From positions 47,077 through 111,076 of the forward strand of contig CAKOGP040001981.1 of assembly GCA_933822405.4 (NCBI GenBank): DNA of 64,000 nt, in the 5' to 3' direction. The stretch comes from Cylindrotheca closterium. Its lineage: Eukaryota > Bacillariophyta > Bacillariophyceae > Bacillariales > Bacillariaceae. A model generated the notes under the pieces. It ran no database searches, was not told the DNA's origin, and saw nothing but the letters and a program-made list of their open reading frames with translations. The translations under genes were made by a program, and so were the position numbers. How positions within the stretch are numbered: position 1 is the first letter of the stretch; each line of letters starts with the position of its first letter. Shown piece by piece: positions 55,664 to 64,000 of this stretch.

Positions 55664-57244
55664 ATGGACTCCTTTACTACACCAACTACACCAACTACAC
55701 CAACTATCAGCATGACCAGCACTATTATCAACACTATAATATCAACAAGTAACAACAACAGCAACAAGGCAAGATCTGCAGCCCTTGCGTCCGTTCTTCG
55801 TTCTCCGAAAGTTTGGTCTTCAGTCAATCCGCGACGATCCATCAACAATGTCCGGTTTGACTTCAATCGAAACGAGACTCGGTTGTATCTTCCAGATGGG
55901 ACAAGTAACAAGTCCAGCAAGAACAAGGCCAAGCGAGCTGCTACTTCCGCCCCACCACAGTCGTTTTCAGCAGGAGATTCAGGAGAAGAGGCAACTCCCG
56001 AATTGTCAACAGGTTATTCTTTGAAGCATCCCGACAACGTTGAAGATGACGATCCAATGGATGTCGATGAGCCATTGTCTCCAGAGGCCAAGGCTCCTCT
56101 CAAGAGAATCGCTTCCACCGCTCCCTCTTTTGCAAGATCGTCCAAGCGCCGCAAATTGGATTACTTGTCCATCGTTCCCTCTGCCCCAAGCATCATTCCA
56201 TGTTCGGTTCGAGAATGGTCTCAACGGGTAAACGACCGATGGACACCTCCCGGGCCTCACAAAAGAAGCCCGCCCTCTGCTTTCCTTCCTTCTTCTAGAC
56301 CTACCAAGCGATCAAAGATGGATTCGGCTATTCCAAATCCTTCCACGGAATGGACTTCAGTCAATCCACGACGATCCGCTGCACTAGATGAACTGGACGA
56401 TCCAATTGGCTACCTTGTCTCGGTCAGGTTCTCCAAGCGTCGCAAGCTGAAGCAATCTACGCTTCCAACTTCAATTTCAGAATGGGCCAAACGAACGAAT
56501 CAACTGTTCTCTCCTTTGCTCGCTGTCATTATTGAAGACCCAGAAGAAGAAGAAGAAGACGACGAGAGCCACATTGACTCGTCTTCTTTGGATGGATTCA
56601 ACAATGATGACGCCATTGCCTCTGAAGGTGGTCCAAACATCGCCGCCTTGATGAAGGATCCTTTCCCTCTACGCTTTGATCTCGAGCAATGGAACGGTGC
56701 CATTTTCGATCTTGCCGTGATCAAGAAGAAGAGGTCGAAGGCCAAACGTCCCAAGTTGAAGAGGAAGGCAAAAGCCAAGCGACAAAACTGGACTTTCACT
56801 GCTAGCTTCTCTGTCATTGTGGAACATCCAGAGGAAGAAGAAGATGACGACGACATTGACATTGACATCGACATCGACATTGACATCGACTCTGGTGAAT
56901 CAAGCTTCCTTACCTTGGCCGAGGATCCGATCAACGATGTCAGCAACGAGGAGATTGCAGCACCACCCAGGCAATCTGAGATCGTAGCTGAAACAGACGA
57001 CGATCTTTCCATCCTTGCTACTACTGATGATGACACTAGTCATGCATCTCCAATTCTTTCTATTCCTGAAGACGGATTGGGATCTGGCTGGAGGACATCG
57101 GGCGATCGATATAGCCTTCGATTGGCCAAGCTTTTGCAAGATCAGAAGGATGCTTCTACGGCAGCTTTGGGATCTGGATTGACGGAAGAAGGAAGACGAT
57201 TCAGTCGTCGTGTGGCAAACCGAAGAATAAGTGGTGCCGATTAA
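55664..57244 (+). CDS. Repeat protein, inverted paralogue of the gene at 4776-7196; GSG-module family
   Basis: The start at ATG 55664 (MDSFTTPTTPTTPTISMTST) aligns with the Thr-rich leader of the 4.8 kb gene; an upstream frame has no ATG. About 526 residues, shorter because the central duplication is absent. It retains one SVLRSP...NNVRF block, NLS-like KRRKL stretches followed by EWAKRTNQLFSPLLAVIIED plus PEEEEEDD, a second acidic motif (SVIVEHPEEEEDDDD) with a (DI)n run encoded by GACATT repeats, and the paired C-terminal module GSGWRTSGDRYSLRLA / GSGLTEEGRRFSRRVA. There is no obvious membrane segment, unlike its paralogue. Function unknown; docking-motif interpretation is inference. Confidence 0.75.
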   Translation: MDSFTTPTTPTTPTISMTSTIINTIISTSNNNSNKARSAALASVLRSPKVWSSVNPRRSINNVRFDFNRNETRLYLPDGTSNKSSKNKAKRAATSAPPQSFSAGDSGEEATPELSTGYSLKHPDNVEDDDPMDVDEPLSPEAKAPLKRIASTAPSFARSSKRRKLDYLSIVPSAPSIIPCSVREWSQRVNDRWTPPGPHKRSPPSAFLPSSRPTKRSKMDSAIPNPSTEWTSVNPRRSAALDELDDPIGYLVSVRFSKRRKLKQSTLPTSISEWAKRTNQLFSPLLAVIIEDPEEEEEDDESHIDSSSLDGFNNDDAIASEGGPNIAALMKDPFPLRFDLEQWNGAIFDLAVIKKKRSKAKRPKLKRKAKAKRQNWTFTASFSVIVEHPEEEEDDDDIDIDIDIDIDIDSGESSFLTLAEDPINDVSNEEIAAPPRQSEIVAETDDDLSILATTDDDTSHASPILSIPEDGLGSGWRTSGDRYSLRLAKLLQDQKDASTAALGSGLTEEGRRFSRRVANRRISGAD

Positions 57245-58247
57245 GCGTAAGTTCATTGATGTATGCATTGGATTCGGAATTCGTATTTTGCCCCTTCTTT
57301 TCTCACCTTTTATCCTTCTAGTTTATTTTTGTTTGCGATTTTTTGAAGAGACAGAGTATGATAATAGTGTGCAACAACAACACACACACCAAGAGGAGTT
57401 ATATCTGAATCCACCCCATAATGTCAATTTGACATGACGACGACGAAGGCGTTACTTTGCATTTCTACTGTTTACAGGTAAGCTTGACCATATCGATTGA
57501 ATATACCTTCTGTTCTACCACCTCACCACTTTTTCCTTCCGTCCTTTTACTGATATTTGTACAGCATTTTGGGTCTGCGAGTCTGGATGATTGTATTATT
57601 TTTTTCCCTTCGTACTCTTGTTTTCTCACACTCCCTTAGGGATCCTTCGGATGGCCAGTGTTTCCTATGCGATTCTAGTGGATTGGTCACTCACTAGAGT
57701 CAAGTAGGAAGCATTGGTCTGTCGATATTATGGCTTGCTGAGTTTGGATTGCTTCCCTCCATCGTGTGTTTGGCCGCCCAAACGAATCGAATCGTTGAGT
57801 GGGACGGCGGTGGGAATGTGGTCGAGCCGAGGCTCATAAACGCAACTGAGATTGGCAAGAACCCAGGTAGACCGGATCTCTGGAAACCAAATCATGAGCC
57901 CTCGGACCTTCAACTCTTTGATGCTGGCCTTTTGGTCGTCGAGTCAAGAGGTCCACGAGGACAGTTGGGATGGGACATGATTTGGATTGTACTCTTTGTT
58001 TCTACAGTATTTCGGATTGGTGCACTTACAAAGCATTCATCATCATCTCATCATCATCAAGCTTGTCGAGTGGAGCTTTCTGTTATTTCGTTGGATTCAA
58101 AGGCAGCAACAACAGCATCATCATCATCATCAAGGTCTTCTATTGGAGGTTTCATTTTTTCCCTATTGGATTCGAAGGCAAACAATGTGGAAGTCTCCCC
58201 TACAGAATATCAGTATCTTTGGCCCATCACTGTAGCTCAAACATCAA
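57245..58247. repeat. 3' flank homologous to the inverted flank of the 4.8 kb paralogue
   Basis: 57638-57775 matches the reverse complement of 4340-4480 (GGGATCCTTCGG, TAGTGGATTGGTCACTCACTAG read in two pieces, GCTTGCTGAGTTTGGAT). ORFs in this stretch are not conserved in the other copy and are rejected as genes. A (CAT)n run lies near 58112-58130. Confidence 0.65.
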
Positions 58248-58361
58248 GCATGGAAGAGCAAGTGTTATCGGTTATCCGTGTGATCAGCTGTCGTTGCCAT
58301 TGGCAACTTCGGTGGAGCACGTCGTCTTGCGTATGGATGGCACTGGACTGAACATCTAACA
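58248..58361 (+). other. Palindromic 3' element, copy beyond the 55.7 kb gene
   Basis: CAGCTGTC, then the palindrome GTTGCCATTGGCAAC (58293-58307) and TTCGGTGGA, then GATGGCACTGGACTGAAC. In gene-sense orientation it is the same as the copies beyond the two ART genes and the 4.8 kb gene. It lies about 1.0 kb after the stop codon. Confidence 0.65.
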
Positions 58362-60189
58362 AAGGGAGCAGCGGAGTGAACCTTCAATCCACCTTACTAT
58401 TTATTATACTACTACTACTACGTTGCCATGAGACTGGCATATCTACCAACGTACAGCATTTACACCGTCGGAGTTGTTGCGGATGAGAAGATGAAAGCGT
58501 ATCAACGATTGCACTGTGTCGTATTTCATTGCGGATGAGAAAGGAAGGCAAGTATTCGCTGGGCTCGTGACCCCACCTACCTATTGTTTTGTTTTGTTTT
58601 GTTTTGCAGACTCCAGATCCAGCAGAAATGAGTAACGTCGAAGTATAGTCATGTCCGTTGTCATATTCAAATTAGTTTTCCTTGTCTTTTGTTCTTGCTT
58701 TCGTAACGCTGGAATAATTCGATGCCACTGATGCGCTCCTAACAATGAAAACAGATGCAACGGCAGGGGCAGCAGGCAAACTGCTATCGCTTCTCTCCAG
58801 CCAATATCACTTTCAAGACCATATTTTTCCTTCGCGTCAGCCAAAACCGACTCGTAAGGCTTGGGGAGTACTCCCATTGCCTCCGCCACGTGGAGCAGCT
58901 AGCAAAATATGCTGCCAAATTGCTACCATTATTCGTGGAATGATCTTCAGGCAACATGGAAGAAGAGCAAGGTTTCAGGTCGATGTCGGTTGCAAGTGGA
59001 CTAAAGGGGGCGTAGCATTTGCATCAGCTACAGTGGCCTTGTTGTTGTTGTTGTTGTTGTTGTTGTCGTTGTTGTCTCCTCTTCAGAAATCGTCGTCGTT
59101 GTTGTTGCTGCTGTCTCCTCTTCAGAAATCCAGCGGTGTCTATCCATTCGATGCCAACAAAGCATACCCTTGACCAACAGACTGTTTCCAGCTATCATCG
59201 AAATAAAAATAAAAGCCATCGCATCCAAAAAGGATATGTCCATACTGCTTCCTGCAGTATGACGTATGCGTTTACACCATACCGGGCATGCGCCAAACGC
59301 TCCAGATCAGGGAGTGCCCGACATGCAATCAGGGAGTGCCAGTTATTCGATTATATATTTATAAACATACCAGCATTTATATACTCACATATGTATGTAT
59401 CTCGTACCATACGCATAGTTCAACCAAACTGCATTTTGCTGTAAAAAAACCAAATGCAAGACTGCGATGCAGAATCATCCAGCTTGATAGTACCATCAGA
59501 ATGAGGTCCCAAGCATGTTGTGTATGATTGCATCAATCAACTGTAGACGAAAGCATATAATACTATACCTACCGTATACTTTTGTTATTTCTTTTGTTCC
59601 TCACTTTTTGTCCGACACAGGCAGACGGCCAGACGTAAGTACCGATTAATTCGAACAGCACCCGCACATCCGAGCCAACAGTACCTACCTGGTACCTGGT
59701 ACCTGGTAGCGGTACACTTTTATTTCTACCGGCATCGTTGCTTTAAGTTCGCTCTACTTTTCCAGGGACTTTTGTTTTCTCAATTGCTTCAATCAAAATG
59801 CAGCACCGGGATATATTTGGCACTGGGAATGACAGCATAAGATCCTATTTACTATTTTTGAAGATCCTTTTTAAAAGACGGCAATGTTCATTGAAGTTGG
59901 TCCCTTTGTGGTGGATAATATAGATATACAAATAAGTATGGTACAGAGGAATTTGGGTCAACCCGGCTTAGTACAGTGCCGGTACCGGGTACCGGTAGAA
60001 GCTGAAAAAAACGAAGAGGACGCACGTCAGATAATGAAATCATAAAAGTTACTGTGATGTTTTTTCCAGGGAACTAATACAAGTACGGTACCGTGTATGT
60101 AGGGAAACCGGAGAAACAAGCAGCATGGAAGCTGGCAAAATATGTTGACACCACTTTGGAGTAACAATACATGGCATTTCGTCCTTTTC
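58362..60189. other. Gene-poor stretch with simple repeats
   Basis: A minus-strand frame at 58581-58889 (GVLPKPYESVLADAKEKYGL) looks protein-like and might be a terminal exon, but has no start and I leave it unassigned. (GTT)n lies at about 59040-59068; CCTGGTACCTGGTACCTGGT is near 59690, with GGTACCGGGTACCGGTAG near 59980. The right copy of the 40-bp direct repeat is at 59515-59557. Confidence 0.4.
59515..59557 (+). repeat. Right copy of the ~40-bp direct repeat
   Basis: Partner of 55354-55397, same orientation, 4.16 kb apart. Confidence 0.75.
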
Positions 60190-60324
60190 ACTGTGGGAAT
60201 TAAATTAAGCATATTGAAGTTCGTCAATTCTCCGCTAAATTGCTCGAGGTTCTCACTCCCTCATAAAATTCAATTTGAACCAAAACAACAACCCAAACCC
60301 AAACCCAAACCCTACGATAAGATC

Positions 60325-60588
60325 ATGTGTGCTCCAACCAAAATGAACGTCCTCACAGCTGGTATGACCAGAACCAGTCACATGCAGAAAGCCGGCGATC
60401 TGAAGACACAGCTGATCTTGCCAAGGGGCCCTCTGCGAAGAAGAAATCGCTCATCACTCTCCGAACGAAGATCACGAGAACTTCTCAGCGACAGCAGCGA
60501 CCGCCTATCAGAGCTCATCCGAAAGAACCAAAGTTGTTTGGTCGACTTCGAAAGTGATGATGAAAGCGACTTGGAAGAAGACTACTAA
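60325..60588 (+). CDS. 87-residue basic/acidic protein, array copy 1
   Basis: From ATG 60325: MCAPTKMNVLTAGMTRTSHM, then a basic Ser-rich centre (RGPLRRRNRSSLSERRSREL) and an acidic tail (FESDDESDLEEDY). Not recognised. A longer in-frame ORF starts further upstream in this copy only, through the CCCAAA run, which would encode a (KP)n stretch; because that upstream part is not ATG-initiated in the other copies I use the internal ATG. It differs from copies 2-4 at two residues (Leu for Ile, Gly for Asp). Confidence 0.6.
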   Translation: MCAPTKMNVLTAGMTRTSHMQKAGDLKTQLILPRGPLRRRNRSSLSERRSRELLSDSSDRLSELIRKNQSCLVDFESDDESDLEEDY

Positions 60589-61427
60589 GGCGCTAGGAAA
60601 CAAAAGCAATCAATTTTGAACATATTCCCCGGCTTCTTGTCTGGAACGTGCAGACAGGGGGTATCGGTACGAGTATGATTGTACATTCCTTGAACATTAT
60701 GAAAACAATAACTGTAACAATAGAGATTTTGAAATCAATACAACAAACGGCATTACTACCATAGCTCTAGCTCGTTGTATTACACCCAAATGGTACTCAG
60801 TTTGAAGTTGGGAACAATGTTTGGCCTCAGTCCATAGAACAGCAGCTGCACAACACCTTAGCACCCCAGCGATATAGAGACCGCGGGTCTTTCGGAGAGC
60901 TGACTGAGCCAACTGATGCATAGAATCACCGCCGTAGGAGCTGACAAACCATGAGGAACAAGTCCCTTACTACCCGCAAGACTTCCATGAACATTGAAGT
61001 TCGGAGTTCGTAGTTCATTGGAAGAAAAACGGATAAACACATGAAGATGTCTCCGAAATAAGGATACTCGTACGATACCGCAAAGGCACTTGGGTCGTTG
61101 TGGGGGATAGGCACACGGATGAAGACTCAGTCGGCATAGGAGCTGACAAACCACCAGGAGGATGATATCTGAGATCCGCTTGACTACATAAGACTTCAAT
61201 GATCATTATTGAAGTTCGCCTTGTTTTCCGGGGAGTTAATTAGGAAAACGGATAAAACAGCACACTGTGGGAATTGCTGCATATTGAAGTTGGTCATTTT
61301 ATCCGAGAACAGGACCAAGGCGAAATCTACACGAAGTTGCTCCAGGTTCTCACTCCCTCATAAAATTCAATTTGAACCAAAACAACAACCCAAACCCAAA
61401 CCCAAACCCAAACCCTACGTTAAGATC
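60589..61427. other. Noncoding part of array unit (also 61692-62527, 62792-63627)
   Basis: Open minus-strand frames of about 110 codons occur in each copy, but they shift by a codon loss in copies 2-3 and have no ATG context of note, so I do not call them genes. The internal TAGGAGCTGACAAACCA repeat and the ATTGAAGTTCG words make this look like an older local duplication. Confidence 0.5.
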
Positions 61428-61691
61428 ATGTGTGCTCCAACCAAAATGAACGTCATCACAGCTGATATGACCAGAACCAGTCACATGCAGAAAGCCGGCG
61501 ATCTGAAGACACAGCTGATCTTGCCAAGGGGCCCTCTGCGAAGAAGAAATCGCTCATCACTCTCTGAACGAAGATCACGAGAACTTCTCAGCGACAGCAG
61601 CGACCGCCTATCAGAGCTCATCCGAAAGAACCAAAGTTGTTTGGTCGACTTCGAAAGTGATGATGAAAGCGACTTGGAAGAAGACTACTAA
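61428..61691 (+). CDS. 87-residue basic/acidic protein, array copy 2
   Basis: Same protein as copy 1 with ITAD in place of LTAG. Preceded by four CCCAAA units rather than three. The conservation of frame, length and stop codon across all four copies while some third positions vary supports a translated product. Confidence 0.6.
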   Translation: MCAPTKMNVITADMTRTSHMQKAGDLKTQLILPRGPLRRRNRSSLSERRSRELLSDSSDRLSELIRKNQSCLVDFESDDESDLEEDY

Positions 61692-62527
61692 GGCGCTAGG
61701 AAACAAAAGCAATCAATTTTGAACATATTCCCCGGCTTCTTGTCTGGAACGTGCAGACAGGGGGTATCGGTACGAGTATGATTGTACATTCCTTGAACAT
61801 CATGAAAACAATAACTGTAACAATAGAGATTTTGAAATCAATACAACAAACGGCATTACTACAATAGCTCTAGCTCGTTGTATTACACCCAAATGGTACT
61901 CAGTTTGAAGTTGGGAACAATGTTTGGCCTCAGTCCATAGAACAGCAGCTGCACAACACCTTAGCACCCCAGCGATATAGAGACCGCGGGTCTTTCGGAG
62001 AGCTGACTGAGCCAACCGATGGATAGAATCACCGCCGTAGGAGCTGACAAACCATGAGGAACAAGTCCCTTACCCGCAAGACTTCCATGGACATTGAAGT
62101 TCGGAGTTCGTACTTCATTGGAAGAAAAACGGATAAACACATGAAGATGTCTCCGAAATAAGGATACTCGTACGATACCGCAAAGGCACTTGGGTCGTTG
62201 TGGGGGATAGGCACACGGATGAAGACTCAGTCGGCATAGGAGCTGACAAACCACCAGGAGGATGATATCTGAGATCCGCTTGACTACATAAGACTTCAAT
62301 GATCATTATTGAAGTTCGCCTTGTTTTCCGGGGAGTTAATTAGGAAAACGGATAAAACAGCACACTGTGGGAATTGCTGCATATTGAAGTTGGTCATTTT
62401 ATCCGAGAACAGGACCAAGGCGAAATCTACACGAAGTTGCTCCAGGTTCTCACTCCCTCATAAAATTCAATTTGAACCAAAACAACAACCCAAACCCAAA
62501 CCCAAACCCAAACCCTACGTTAAGATC

Positions 62528-62791
62528 ATGTGTGCTCCAACCAAAATGAACGTCATCACAGCTGATATGACCAGAACCAGTCACATGCAGAAAGCCGGCG
62601 ATCTGAAGACACAGCTGATCTTGCCAAGGGGCCCTCTGCGAAGAAGAAATCGCTCATCACTGTCCGAACGAAGATCACGAGAACTTCTCAGCGACAGCAG
62701 CGACCGCCTATCAGAGCTCATCCGAAAGAACCAAAGTTGTTTGGTCGACTTCGAAAGTGATGATGAAAGCGACTTGGAAGAAGACTACTAA
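62528..62791 (+). CDS. 87-residue basic/acidic protein, array copy 3
   Basis: Identical at the protein level to copy 2; a silent CTC/CTG-type change is visible near the SSLSE codons. Confidence 0.6.
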   Translation: MCAPTKMNVITADMTRTSHMQKAGDLKTQLILPRGPLRRRNRSSLSERRSRELLSDSSDRLSELIRKNQSCLVDFESDDESDLEEDY

Positions 62792-63627
62792 GGCGCTAGG
62801 AAACAAAAGCAATCAATTTTGAACATATTCCCCGGCTTCTTGTCTGGAACGTGCAGACAGGGGGTATCGGTACGAGTATGATTGTACATTCCTTGAACAT
62901 CATGAAAACAATAACTGTAACAATAGAGATTTTGAAATCAATACAACAAACGGCATTACTACAATAGCTCTAGCTCGTTGTATTACACCCAAATGGTACT
63001 CAGTTTGAAGTTGGGAACAATGTTTGGCCTCAGTCCATAGAACAGCAGCTGCACAACACCTTAGCACCCCAGCGATATAGAGACCGCGGGTCTTTCGGAG
63101 AGCTGACTGAGCCAACCGATGGATAGAATCACCGCCGTAGGAGCTGACAAACCATGAGGAACAAGTCCCTTACCCGCAAGACTTCCATGAACATTGAAGT
63201 TCGGAGTTCGTACTTCATTGGAAGAAAAACGGATAAACACATGAAGATGTCTCCGAAATAAGGATACTCGTACGATACCGCAAAGGCACTTGGGTCGTTG
63301 TGGGGGATAGGCACACGGATGAAGACTCAGTCGGCATAGGAGCTGACAAACCACCAGGAGGATGATATCTGAGATCCGCTTGACTACATAAGACTTCAAT
63401 GATCATTATTGAAGTTCGCCTTGTTTTCCGGGGAGTTAATTAGGAAAACGGATAAAACAGCACACTGTGGGAATTGCTGCATATTGAAGTTGGTCATTTT
63501 ATCCGAGAACAGGACCAAGGCGAAATCTACACGAAGTTGCTCCAGGTTCTCACTCCCTCATAAAATTCAATTTGAACCAAAACAACAACCCAAACCCAAA
63601 CCCAAACCCAAACCCTACGTTAAGATC

Positions 63628-63891
63628 ATGTGTGCTCCAACCAAAATGAACGTCATCACAGCTGATATGACCAGAACCAGTCACATGCAGAAAGCCGGCG
63701 ATCTGAAGACACAGCTGATCTTGCCAAGGGGCCCTCTGCGAAGAAGAAATCGCTCATCACTCTCTGAACGAAGATCACGAGAACTTCTCAGCGACAGCAG
63801 CGACCGCCTATCAGAGCTCATCCGACAGAACCAAAGTTGTTTGGTCGACTTCGAAAGTGATGATGAAAGCGACTTGGAAGAAGACTACTAA
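63628..63891 (+). CDS. 87-residue basic/acidic protein, array copy 4
   Basis: As copy 2 with one replacement (LIRQNQ for LIRKNQ). The unit continues to the window end. Confidence 0.6.
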   Translation: MCAPTKMNVITADMTRTSHMQKAGDLKTQLILPRGPLRRRNRSSLSERRSRELLSDSSDRLSELIRQNQSCLVDFESDDESDLEEDY

Positions 63892-64000
63892 GGCGCTAGG
63901 AAACAAAAGCAATCAATTTTGAACATATTCCCCGGCTTCTTGTCTGGAACGTGCAGACAGGGGGTATCGGTACGAGTATGATTGTACATTCCTTGAACAT

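Larger units (their letters stand above)
60190..64000 (+). repeat. Tandem array of ~1100-bp units, at least 3.5 copies, open at the right edge
   Basis: Stop codons of the embedded gene fall at 60588, 61691, 62791 and 63891 (spacings 1103, 1100, 1100). Copy 1 begins at about 60190 and is diverged in its first ~130 bp; copies 2-4 are near-identical. Each unit has a (CCCAAA)n run just before the gene and a ~600-bp noncoding part with two copies of TAGGAGCTGACAAACCA. It also has an inverted repeat, ACTTCAATGATCATTATTGAAGT (read as arms ACTTCAAT / ATTGAAGT). The array continues beyond the window. Confidence 0.95.

Noticed and set aside
57749..58351. 200-codon plus-strand frame after the 55.7 kb gene
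   Set aside because: The homologous flank at 3.9-4.5 kb does not keep the frame; the similarity is in noncoding-like blocks.
61391..61415. CCCAAA runs as telomeric repeat
   Set aside because: Only three to four units, internal to every array copy and read through by sequence on both sides; a short microsatellite is enough.
60858..62299. Minus-strand frames of ~112 codons in the array units
   Set aside because: They depend on array identity, lack supporting features, and copies differ by a codon-length indel that says nothing about coding.

Overview
The window looks like nuclear DNA of a diatom, most likely a raphid pennate such as Seminavis; the genus is a guess. Evidence: a delta-class carbonic anhydrase, short GT-AG introns (about 70-130 bp) in several genes, Ser/Asp-rich low-complexity proteins, DUF6824-like repeats of the type abundant in diatoms, Cys-rich secreted surface proteins, and extensive recent tandem duplication. 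I saw no bacterial operon logic, tRNA, rRNA or CRISPR array.

Layout. 1-2.6 kb (-): 5' part of an SHPRH-like SNF2 ATPase with an inserted PHD finger, running off the left edge. 2.8-3.1 kb: a small frameshifted gene. 4.8-7.2 kb (-): an 800-residue repeat protein with a paralogue in inverted orientation at 55.7-57.2 kb. 8.0-8.9 kb (-): a SAM methyltransferase. 9.3-10.6 kb (+): delta carbonic anhydrase. 10.9-20.1 and 20.7-29.9 kb: two almost identical tandem copies of a 9.2 kb block. Each copy carries a DUF6824-like gene broken by one in-frame TGA and a giant gene with five tandem ADP-ribosyltransferase (ART) domains. A decayed 3' fragment of the carbonic anhydrase sits at the junction between the copies. 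30-41 kb: a disordered protein, a PLP-dependent threonine/serine dehydratase, a basic unknown protein and two Cys-rich cell-surface proteins. 42.2-51.8 kb (+): four tandem paralogues with an ARM-like N-terminal half, a Ser/Asp repeat tail and a conserved three-part TGACGT promoter. 51.9-55.3 kb (-): a MATE transporter and an EXD2-like protein without its exonuclease domain. 60.2-64.0 kb: a 1.1 kb tandem array, each unit carrying an 87-residue basic/acidic protein gene, continuing past the right edge.

Most unusual set: the five-ART protein and the two inverted repeat proteins (4.8 and 55.7 kb) share a paired GSG...GRRYSLRVA module and a conserved palindromic element downstream of their stop codons, so they look like one modular family. 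The ART catalytic modules are ten near-identical copies, with only the coiled-coil linkers reshuffled. Function is inferred from motifs only; no searches were run.
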